Positions 25,675-32,320 of a stretch of 32,320 bases of DNA are shown here, piece by piece. The notes under the pieces were generated by a model. The model had not been told where the DNA came from. It made no database searches and worked only from the letters and a program-made list of their open reading frames with translations. Origin of the DNA: Rugamonas violacea. Its GTDB lineage: Bacteria; Pseudomonadota; Gammaproteobacteria; Burkholderiales; Burkholderiaceae_D. The stretch covers positions 14,416 to 46,735 of the forward strand of contig NZ_JAEMNU010000065.1 of NCBI RefSeq assembly GCF_016461825.1. The letters are read 5' to 3'. The position numbers were made by a program, and so were the translations under genes. Every line of letters begins with the position of its first letter. Positions within the stretch are counted from its first letter, which is position 1.

Positions 25675-28600
25675 ATGTCAGAAGCCAGCAACAAGCCTAG
25701 CAGCAAACCTTTGTCTCCTTCCCGCCAGCCGAACGCGCCCGCAGCGCCCGTGGCGGCGGGCCAGCCGCGCCCGGCCGACCAGCGCAACCGGCCGCCGCGC
25801 GGTCCGCGCGCCGAGGGCGCGCGCCCGGAAGGACAGGCGCCGCGCGGCCCCCGCGAGGGCCAGCCGAACCAGCCGCGCGCGCCGCGCGAGCCCCGCGCCG
25901 ACGGCCAGCCCGGCCAGCCACGCGCGCCGCGCGCCGAAGGCCAGCCGAACCAGCCGCGCGCATCGCGCGAGCCTCGCGCCGACGGCCAGCCCGGCCAGCC
26001 ACGCGCGCCGCGCGAGCCTCGTCTCGACAGTCAACCCGGTCAGCCACGTGCGCCGCGTGAACCGCGCGCCGATGGTCAGCCACAGCCGCCGCGCGCGCCG
26101 CGCGCCGACGTCCAGCCGAATCAGCCGGCTGGGGCGCGCGAGCCGCGCCGGCCGCGCCTGACGCCGGAGGAGCAGGCCGCCAAGGCGGCCGAACGCACCT
26201 TCCGCAATCCGCTGCCGGAGATCAGCTACCCCGAGGATCTGCCGGTGTCCGGCCGGCGCCAGGAGATCGCCGAGGCGCTGACGAAGAACCAGGTCATCAT
26301 CGTCTGCGGCGAGACCGGCTCGGGCAAGACCACCCAGTTGCCGAAGATCTGCCTGGAGCTGGGACGCGGCCAGGCCGGCCTGATCGGCCACACCCAGCCA
26401 CGGCGTATCGCCGCCTCGTCGACCGCCAAGCGCATCGCCCAGGAACTCGGCACGCCGCTCGGCGAGACGGTCGGCTTCAAGGTGCGCTTCGCCGACACCC
26501 TGACGCGCGGCGCCTCGGTCAAGCTGATGACCGACGGTATCCTGCTGGCCGAGACGCAGACCGACCCGCTGCTGAAGAACTACGACACCATCATCATCGA
26601 CGAGGCGCACGAACGCAGCCTGAACATCGACTTCCTGCTCGGCTACCTGAAGCAGCTGCTGCCGCGCCGGCCCGACCTGAAGGTGATCATCACCTCGGCG
26701 ACCATCGACGCCGAGCGCTTCGCCCGCCACTTCGCCGCCGCCGACAACAAACCGGCGCCGGTGATCGAGGTGTCCGGCCGGCTGTACCAGGTCGAGGTGC
26801 GCTACCGCCCGGTCGACCGCGACCAGCCGGCCGGCGGCGCCGACGCCGCCAAGCCGGCGCCGAAGGCCGCCGCCGCGCGCGACAAGCGCGACCTGATGGA
26901 CGCCGTGGTCGAAGGCGTCGACGAGTTGTGCCGCATCGGCTCGGGCGACGTGCTGGTGTTCCTGCCCGGCGAGCGCGAGATCCGCGACGCCGCCGAGGCG
27001 CTGCGCAAGCACCATCCGCCGCACGTCGAGATCCTGCCGCTGTTCGCCCGCCTGTCGGCCGAGGAGCAGGAGCGCGTCTTCAAGACCAGCAACGCGCGCC
27101 GCATCGTGTTGGCCACCAACGTCGCCGAGACTTCGCTGACGGTGCCCGGCATCCGCTACGTGGTCGACGCCGGCCTGGCCCGCGTCAAGCGCTACAGCTA
27201 CCGCAACAAGGTCGAGCAGTTGCAGGTCGAGCCGATCGCCCAGTCGGCCGCCAACCAGCGCGCCGGCCGTTGCGGCCGCGTCGCCGACGGCGTCTGCATC
27301 CGTTTGTACGAGGAGCAGGACTATCTGCTGCGGCCGAAGTTCACCGAGCCGGAGATCCTGCGCTCGTCGCTGGCCTCTGTCATTTTGCGCATGAAGTCGC
27401 TGCACCTGACCGACGTCGAGACCTTCCCCTTCATCGAACCGCCGCTGGCGCGCGCCATCGCCGACGGCTACCAGCTGTTGCAGGAGCTGGGCGCGGTCGA
27501 CGAGTACAACCAGCTGACGGCGCTGGGCAACAAGCTGGCCAAGCTGCCGCTCGACCCGCGCGTCGGCCGCATGATCCTGGCCGCGCTGGACAACGTCTGC
27601 CTGAGCGAAGTGCTGATCATCGCCTCGGCCTTGTCGGTGCAGGACCCGCGCGACCGGCCGATGGAGCACCAGCAGGCCGCCGACGAGGCGCACAAGAAGT
27701 TCGCCGACGAGAAGTCGGAGTTCCTCAGCTATCTGAAAATCTGGAAGTGGTTCGAGGGCGCCATCGAGCACAAGAAGACCAACCGCCAGTTGCAGGACAA
27801 CTGCCGCGCCAACTTCCTGTCGCAACTGCGCCTGCGCGAATGGCGCGACGTCCACTCGCAGTTGCTGACCATCGTCAAGGAGCAGGGCTGGCGCCTGAAC
27901 GAGGCGCCGGCCACCTACGAGAACCTGCACTTGGCGCTGCTGACCGGCCTGCTGGGCAATATCGGCTTCAAGGGCGAGGACGAGCCGGGCGCCGGCTTCC
28001 TCGGCGCGCGCGGCATCAAGTTCCACGTCTGGCCCGGCTCCTCGCTGCTGAAGAAGCCGGGCAAGTGGATCATGGCGGCCGAACTGGTCGACACCACCCG
28101 CCTGTACGCGCGCGGCATCGCGCAGATCCAGCCGGAGTGGCTGGAGAAGGTCGGCGAGCACCTGCTGAAAAAATCCTGGGGCGAGCCGCGCTGGGAGAAA
28201 CGCTCGGCGCAGGTCACCGCCTCCGAGCGCGCCACCTTGTACGGCCTGGTGGTGTACAGCCAGCGCCGCATCAACTACGGCCTGTTCAACCCGGTCGAGG
28301 CGCGCGAGATCTTCATCCGCGACGCCCTGGTCGGCGGCGATTACGAGACGCGCGCGCCGTTCTTCGCCCACAACCATAAGCTGATCAAGGAGATCGAGAA
28401 CCTGGAGCACAAGTCGCGCCGGATCGACGTGCTGGTCGACGACGAACTGATCGCCGCCTTCTACGACAAGTTGCTGCCGGCCGACGTGGTCAACGGCGCC
28501 GGCTTCGAGAAGTGGCACAAGGACGCCACCGCGCAGGAGCCCAAGCTGTTGTTCCTGGTGCGCGACGAGTTGATGCGCCACGAGGCGGCCGGCGTGACCA

Positions 28601-30162
28601 CCGAGCTGTTCCCGAAGATGATGTCGGTGACCGGCCTGGAAATGCTGCTGACCTACCACTTCGAGCCGGGCAGCGTGCGCGACGGCGTCACCATGGCGGT
28701 GCCGCTGTACGCGCTGAACCAGTTGCCGCGCGAGCGCTGCGAGTGGCTGGTGCCGGGCATGCTGAAGGAGAAGGTGCATCTGCTGCTCAAGTCGCTGCCG
28801 CAAAAGCTGCGGCGCCATTGCGTGCCGCTGCCCGACTACTCGGCCAAGTTCTGCGAGCGCGTGCACGAGGCCGGCGTGTTCGGCCGGGGCGACCTGATCG
28901 ACGCGATCATCGCCGATATCCGCAGCCAGATCACGGTCTCGGTGTTGACCACCGACTTCAAACCGGAGACCCTGCCGGCGCACCATTTCATGAACTTCAA
29001 GGTGATCGACGAGCACGGTCGCCAGCTCGACATGGGCCGCAACCTGGCCACCTTGCAGGCCGAGTTCGGCACCCAGGCGCGCGAGAGTTTCCAGAAGATG
29101 GCCGAGGTGTCGGCGCCGCAGGGCGGCGTCAGCGTGCGCGCGCTGGGCACGGGCGGCGCCGGTGCCGGCGGCGTCGGTGCTGTTGCCGGTGGCGCTGTCG
29201 GCGCGGCCAAGGGCGGGCAGGGCAACGCCGGCAATGGCGCCAGTGCCGGCGGCGGCAACGCCAATGCCTGCGCCAGCGCCGGCGCGGCGGGCACGGCCAG
29301 CAGCGGCATCACCTTGACCTGCTTGAACAGTTGGAGCTTCGGCGAGTTGCCGGAGCTGCTGGAGATCGTCCAGGGCAAGTTGACCTTGATCGGCTTCCCG
29401 GCGCTGGTCGACAAGGGCGCGCATTGCGACCTGGAGGTGTTCGACGACCCGACCGTGGCGGCGCGCACCCACCGCGTCGGCCTGCGCCGCCTGTTCGCGC
29501 TGCAGTTGAAGGACCAGCTCAAGTACATCGAGAAGAGCATCCCCGGCCTGCAGCAGATGGGCATGCAGTTCATGGCGCTCGGCTCGCAGGAGGAGTTGCG
29601 CGACCAGATCATCCACAAGGCGCTGGACATCGCCTGCCTGCAAGACCCGTTGCCAATCGACGCCGCCAGCTTCAACAAGCGCAAGGACGAGGGCAAGTCG
29701 CGCCTGGTGTTGTTGGTCAACGAGATCGCCCGACTGCTGGCGCAGGTGCTGACCGAGTTCCACGGCCTGCCCAAGCGTTTGCAGGGTCTGCCTCCGGCGG
29801 CGGCGGCCGATATGCAGGCGCAGTTGCAGGGCCTGGTCAACAAGCGCTTTTTGTCGGACAACGACTACGGCCAGTTGGCGCACTTCCCGCGCTATCTGAA
29901 GGCGATCAACGTGCGCATCGAGAAGCTGCGTGCCGACCCGGCGCGCGACGCCAAGCTGATGGCCGAGTGGCAGCAGGCCGCCACGCTGTATCTGCGCGCC
30001 AGCAAGGACCGTCAGGCCGGCAAGAACACCGATCCGAAAATGACCGAGTTCCGTTGGATGTTGGAGGAGCTGCGGGTCTCGCTCTACGCGCAGGAGCTGC
30101 GCACGCCGATGCCGGTGTCGGTCAAGCGCCTGCAAAAGGTGTGGGAGTCGATGCAGCGCTAA
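25675..30162 (+). CDS. hrpA: ATP-dependent RNA helicase HrpA
   Basis: DEAH-box RNA helicase linked in E. coli to translation and mRNA processing. The product is 1495 aa, about 200 longer than E. coli HrpA. Order: a disordered Pro/Arg/Gln tail (1-165) with repeats at 62-157; Walker A GETGSGKTTQ (near 212); DEAH (near 309); SAT (near 341); QRAGRCGRV (near 529); HA2/OB domains; and the HrpA C-terminal region ending KRLQKVWESMQR. A Gly/Ala-rich insert of about 60 residues lies at 1155-1213. The translated frame is unbroken and antisense frames are shadows. The start ATG has no clear Shine-Dalgarno sequence. Diverges from argA. Confidence 0.95.
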   Translation: MSEASNKPSSKPLSPSRQPNAPAAPVAAGQPRPADQRNRPPRGPRAEGARPEGQAPRGPREGQPNQPRAPREPRADGQPGQPRAPRAEGQPNQPRASREPRADGQPGQPRAPREPRLDSQPGQPRAPREPRADGQPQPPRAPRADVQPNQPAGAREPRRPRLTPEEQAAKAAERTFRNPLPEISYPEDLPVSGRRQEIAEALTKNQVIIVCGETGSGKTTQLPKICLELGRGQAGLIGHTQPRRIAASSTAKRIAQELGTPLGETVGFKVRFADTLTRGASVKLMTDGILLAETQTDPLLKNYDTIIIDEAHERSLNIDFLLGYLKQLLPRRPDLKVIITSATIDAERFARHFAAADNKPAPVIEVSGRLYQVEVRYRPVDRDQPAGGADAAKPAPKAAAARDKRDLMDAVVEGVDELCRIGSGDVLVFLPGEREIRDAAEALRKHHPPHVEILPLFARLSAEEQERVFKTSNARRIVLATNVAETSLTVPGIRYVVDAGLARVKRYSYRNKVEQLQVEPIAQSAANQRAGRCGRVADGVCIRLYEEQDYLLRPKFTEPEILRSSLASVILRMKSLHLTDVETFPFIEPPLARAIADGYQLLQELGAVDEYNQLTALGNKLAKLPLDPRVGRMILAALDNVCLSEVLIIASALSVQDPRDRPMEHQQAADEAHKKFADEKSEFLSYLKIWKWFEGAIEHKKTNRQLQDNCRANFLSQLRLREWRDVHSQLLTIVKEQGWRLNEAPATYENLHLALLTGLLGNIGFKGEDEPGAGFLGARGIKFHVWPGSSLLKKPGKWIMAAELVDTTRLYARGIAQIQPEWLEKVGEHLLKKSWGEPRWEKRSAQVTASERATLYGLVVYSQRRINYGLFNPVEAREIFIRDALVGGDYETRAPFFAHNHKLIKEIENLEHKSRRIDVLVDDELIAAFYDKLLPADVVNGAGFEKWHKDATAQEPKLLFLVRDELMRHEAAGVTTELFPKMMSVTGLEMLLTYHFEPGSVRDGVTMAVPLYALNQLPRERCEWLVPGMLKEKVHLLLKSLPQKLRRHCVPLPDYSAKFCERVHEAGVFGRGDLIDAIIADIRSQITVSVLTTDFKPETLPAHHFMNFKVIDEHGRQLDMGRNLATLQAEFGTQARESFQKMAEVSAPQGGVSVRALGTGGAGAGGVGAVAGGAVGAAKGGQGNAGNGASAGGGNANACASAGAAGTASSGITLTCLNSWSFGELPELLEIVQGKLTLIGFPALVDKGAHCDLEVFDDPTVAARTHRVGLRRLFALQLKDQLKYIEKSIPGLQQMGMQFMALGSQEELRDQIIHKALDIACLQDPLPIDAASFNKRKDEGKSRLVLLVNEIARLLAQVLTEFHGLPKRLQGLPPAAAADMQAQLQGLVNKRFLSDNDYGQLAHFPRYLKAINVRIEKLRADPARDAKLMAEWQQAATLYLRASKDRQAGKNTDPKMTEFRWMLEELRVSLYAQELRTPMPVSVKRLQKVWESMQR
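25858..26145 (+). repeat. Coding repeat in the hrpA N-terminal tail
   Basis: Seven imperfect units of 36 or 45 bp encode GQPxQPRAPREPRAD or the shorter GQPxQPRAPRAE, residues 62 to about 157 of HrpA. The DNA units are similar enough (repeats such as CAGCCACGCGCGCCGCGCGA) for slippage or recombination to change copy number in frame, since all unit lengths are multiples of 3. Confidence 0.85.
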
Positions 30163-30198
30163 TGTATGGGCGCAACGCGGCGCAATGCAACGCAACGC

Positions 30199-30220
30199 GG
30201 CGCCGCGCTCACGCGGCGCC
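30199..30220 (+). terminator. Terminator-like hairpin after hrpA
   Basis: A perfect 9-bp stem (GGCGCCGCG / CGCGGCGCC) with a 4-nt loop, 36 nt after the hrpA stop, without a T-tract. Upstream of it CGCAACGCGG occurs twice, 20 bp apart. Confidence 0.4.
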
Positions 30221-30296
30221 CGGTGTCGCCCCTTGCCCGCTCAGTGCCTGCTCAGTGTTCGTAGTCGTGTCCGCTAGCTGCCCGCGCAGTGCCCGT

Positions 30297-30740
30297 TCAA
30301 TGCCGTCCCGTTTGCGGCGCATTCGGACTGCGGCCGCTGGTGCGCGGGCGCGTGCCGAAGAAGGTCTGCACCTCGTTGGTCCAGTCGGCGTCGCCCATGT
30401 CCGGCCAGTTGTCCTTGGCGAAGCCGGGCGCTTGTTTCAGCTGCGCCTTGTCGACGTCGAGCAGGAAACGCTTGTTGACGGTATCGATCGACAGGTATTC
30501 CCAAGGCACGGCGAAGAGTTTTTCACCCAGCCCCAGGATGCCGCCGAAGGACAGCACGGCGTAGGACACCTCGCCGGTCTGCATGTCCAGCATGATTTCC
30601 TTGATGTCACCCACGTTCTCGTCCTGCAGGTTGTAGACGTCCTCGCCGATCAGCGTGTCGGCGCCCATCAGGCGCGGGCCGGGGCCGGCGCTGTGGTACT
30701 TCCTGTACATGCCAAAAATATCGCGCTCCAGATAGCTCAT
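30297..30740 (-). CDS. PRC-barrel domain protein
   Basis: 147-aa soluble protein with a PRC-barrel fold (about residues 15-95: LMGADTLIGEDVYNLQDENVGDIKEIMLDMQTGEVSYAVLSFGGILGLGEKLFAVPWEYLSID). In other proteins this fold occurs in photosynthetic reaction centre subunit H and in RimM; the stand-alone bacterial members are often stress-linked, and the function here is unknown. The start at 30740 has a strong GGAGG Shine-Dalgarno sequence 6-7 nt upstream and begins at MSYLERDIFGMYR; the frame upstream is not protein-like. It diverges from the PHB-depolymerase-like gene. Confidence 0.88.
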   Translation of the reverse strand: MSYLERDIFGMYRKYHSAGPGPRLMGADTLIGEDVYNLQDENVGDIKEIMLDMQTGEVSYAVLSFGGILGLGEKLFAVPWEYLSIDTVNKRFLLDVDKAQLKQAPGFAKDNWPDMGDADWTNEVQTFFGTRPRTSGRSPNAPQTGRH

Positions 30741-30892
30741 GGTTGCCTCCAAGATGGGTGTCCTGATCCAGGAATGGATCGGCTGTGTCACCCACAGTAG
30801 ACATTCGAGCGCCTTGCATGTTTGAGCCATCTCAATCGCGCCGGCGCGCACGATAGGCGCGTCAGCGCACCGAGCGCATCCCATGTTGTCGT

Positions 30893-30915
30893 TATACTGC
30901 AATGCAACACGGAGG
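30893..30915 (+). promoter_or_regulatory. -10 box and ribosome site of the leader ORF
   Basis: TATACT (30893-30898) and a strong GGAGG (30911-30915) precede the ATG at 30923 at sensible distances (start of transcription near 30905, a 7-nt gap to the ATG). No matching -35 is obvious. Confidence 0.45.
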
Positions 30916-30922
30916 TGTCACC

Positions 30923-31030
30923 ATGAGGCTTTTTCAACGAATAACCCGCTTTGAATTAGAGATTTATACGCATGATGCGCGATGTGCGATCGCAGCAATC
31001 AAGGCCGGCGGCGGAGGCCCGCGATGGTGA
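30923..31030 (+). CDS. 35-aa leader ORF overlapping the esterase start
   Basis: Encodes MRLFQRITRFELEIYTHDAR followed by CAIAAIKAGGGGPRW. It has a better ribosome site (GGAGG, 7 nt upstream) than most genes here. Its codons in the first half (ATA, TTA, ATT, TAT, CAA) are unlike the GC-rich neighbours. The stop codon lies 7 nt into the esterase gene, so translation may be coupled. The sequence is not recognised and is in a different frame from the esterase. Confidence 0.5.
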   Translation: MRLFQRITRFELEIYTHDARCAIAAIKAGGGGPRW

Positions 31031-32214
31031 GGTCGACGCTGGGCACGAAAATGCTGCGCAGCCTGCTGCGCTCGGGCAGGGCGCAGCAGCGCAGCGTGGG
31101 CAAACTGGTGAGCAAGCTGCTCACGACGGCGGCCAAGCCGGCCAAGAACCAGAGCAAGAGCGTCAAAGCCAAGACCGTCAAGGCCGCAAACGCCACACCG
31201 AAGATCGTCAAAGCCAAGGCCGTGCCGCCGCGCGGCGCCGGTCTGAAGGCGCGGGCGGCGCCGGCCACCGTGCCGCCGCTCACCCACGCGCCGCCTGGCG
31301 CGGCCGGCAAGTGGCTGGCCTCGCACTATCCTAGCCGAGCGGAGCCGGGCGCGCTGGGCGGCAAGCGCATGAGTTACTGGTTGTATCTGCCGCACGAGGC
31401 GCCCGCCGCCGACTCGGCCGGCATGCCGCTGCTGGTGATGTTGCACGGCTGCCAGCAAAGCGCCACCCAGTTCGCCCAGGGCACGCGCATGAACGCGCTG
31501 GCGGACAAGGCCGGTTATGCCGTGGTCTATCCGCAGCAACTGCTCAGCTCGCAGGCCCAGCGCTGCTGGAAATGGTATGACAAGGCGACCCAGGAGGGCG
31601 GCGGCGATGTGCGTATGCTGGTCGGCATCATCGAGAAGGTGGCGCAGCAGTATCGGATCGACCGGCGGCGCATTTATATCTGCGGCATTTCGGCGGGCGC
31701 CGCCATGGCCTATATCGTCGCGCTGAACCATCCCGAGCTGATCGCGGCGGCCGGCCTGCACTCGGCGCCGGCGTTCGGCGCCGGCCACAACCCCATTGGC
31801 GCCCTGGGCGTGATGCAACACGGCGCCGGCATGCGGGTGGAGCGGGCGATCCACGAGGTGTTGCTGCGCGAACCGCAGTTCCCGGCCATGCCGACCCTGC
31901 TGATCCAGGGCATGGGCGACCAGGTGGTGCGGCCCATCAACCAAAGCCAGTTGACGCGGCAGAGTCTGATGCTCAACCGCATGCGGGCCGGCGCGGAATA
32001 CAAGGTGACGCACAAGGCCGGCCGGGGAAACAGCCACAACCGGCAGGACATCCACGATTTTTACATAGGCAGGAAATTGATACTGCGCGTGGCGCAGGTG
32101 GCGCGACTGGAGCACGCCTGGAGCGGTGGCGACCCCAACCTGGCGTTCAACGCCAAGGCCGGGCCGGACGCCAGCAAGATGATGCTGGACTTTTTCGCGC
32201 GGCACCGGCGCTAG
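31024..32214 (+). CDS. PHB depolymerase family esterase
   Basis: Alpha/beta-hydrolase of the poly(3-hydroxybutyrate) depolymerase/feruloyl-esterase-like family, 396 aa. After the basic Lys/Ala-rich N-terminal region (about 1-80) the catalytic domain shows the oxyanion motif LHGCQQSATQFAQGTRMNALAD, a lipase box GISAGAA with the nucleophile Ser, and the family segments YPQQ, CWKWYD and a His near the end (LEHAWSGGD). No Sec signal peptide is evident, so an intracellular enzyme acting on polymer granules or short-chain esters is likely; this is inference. Start 31024 has GGAGG upstream; an in-frame ATG at 30982 is less favoured. Preceded by an overlapping leader ORF. Confidence 0.9.
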   Translation: MVRSTLGTKMLRSLLRSGRAQQRSVGKLVSKLLTTAAKPAKNQSKSVKAKTVKAANATPKIVKAKAVPPRGAGLKARAAPATVPPLTHAPPGAAGKWLASHYPSRAEPGALGGKRMSYWLYLPHEAPAADSAGMPLLVMLHGCQQSATQFAQGTRMNALADKAGYAVVYPQQLLSSQAQRCWKWYDKATQEGGGDVRMLVGIIEKVAQQYRIDRRRIYICGISAGAAMAYIVALNHPELIAAAGLHSAPAFGAGHNPIGALGVMQHGAGMRVERAIHEVLLREPQFPAMPTLLIQGMGDQVVRPINQSQLTRQSLMLNRMRAGAEYKVTHKAGRGNSHNRQDIHDFYIGRKLILRVAQVARLEHAWSGGDPNLAFNAKAGPDASKMMLDFFARHRR

Positions 32215-32247
32215 GCCGCGCCGGGCCGCGCCGGCTTGCCGGAAGGG

Positions 32248-32320
32248 TTACAACAGGAAGGCCAGCGCCGCCACGGCGGTCGGCGCCAGCGCGCCCAGCA
32301 GCAGGCCGATGGCGCCGATC
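32248..32320 (-). CDS. 3' end of a membrane protein gene (partial)
   Basis: The last 23 codons of a frame entering from the right edge translate to IGAIGLLLGALAPTAVAALAFLL, a single hydrophobic segment ending in TAA. It is convergent with the esterase gene, 33 nt away. Too short to identify. Confidence 0.5.
   Translation of the reverse strand, partial: IGAIGLLLGALAPTAVAALAFLL

Noticed and set aside
25678..30195. Antisense frame of about 1500 codons opposite hrpA
   Set aside because: Its His/Gln/Ala/Arg/Val/Leu-rich, domain-free sequence is what the reverse of high-GC coding DNA gives; hrpA on the other strand has full helicase motifs.

Overview
The window looks like the chromosome of a high-GC betaproteobacterium, most likely Oxalobacteraceae (Massilia/Duganella/Janthinobacterium-like). 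This is inferred from the GC-rich codon use, the gene order hexR-zwf-pgi beside edd-eda, the argA-yggX pair, a PEP-CTERM protein, a PHB-depolymerase-family esterase and a NodT-type RND efflux operon. No rRNA, tRNA, CRISPR array, phage or intact insertion sequence was seen.

Layout. 60-3326 (minus strand): a chemoreceptor with a C-terminal CheR/CheB-docking-like pentapeptide, then a two-gene unit of an unrecognised 73-aa protein and a patatin-like lipase. 3507-9384 (minus): a complete tripartite RND efflux operon (adaptor, pump, outer-membrane factor) with no regulator next to it. 9647-18946: the central carbon block. On the minus strand lie pgi, an SMP-30-family lactonase, zwf, hexR and tal; edd-eda run divergently on the plus strand. 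HexR-like operators (consensus TGTARTWWWAYTACA) sit in front of zwf (two) and in the pgi/edd divergent region (two), so the cluster appears to carry its own local Entner-Doudoroff regulon. 19021-20266: a decayed 3' end of an RTX calcium-binding protein and a PEP-CTERM surface protein. 20524-22479 (minus): a tight three-gene signalling operon of stand-alone receiver, CheC-type phosphatase and PAS-GGDEF diguanylate cyclase. 22724-23820 (plus): rpiA and a small lipoprotein. 23999-25618 (minus): argA-yggX. 25675-30162 (plus): a long hrpA helicase gene with a repetitive N-terminal tail. 30297-32214: a PRC-barrel protein diverging from a PHB-depolymerase-family esterase that is preceded by an overlapping 35-codon leader ORF. 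32248-32320: the 3' end of a gene entering from the right.

How the genes fit together. Pgi, Zwf, a lactonase, Edd and Eda form a glucose-6-phosphate to pyruvate plus glyceraldehyde-3-phosphate route. Tal and RpiA supply the non-oxidative pentose phosphate branch. HexR, whose family senses KDPG, would release the pathway when the intermediate builds up. No DevB-type 6-phosphogluconolactonase is present, and the SMP-30 protein occupies its place.

The items most worth following up are the CheC/receiver/diguanylate cyclase operon, the two very short leader ORFs (before hexR and before the PHB-depolymerase-like gene), the lactonase substitution, and a pair of GGGGTC(A/G)GACCC hairpins that look like REP elements. 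Nothing in the window is clearly an unprecedented system.
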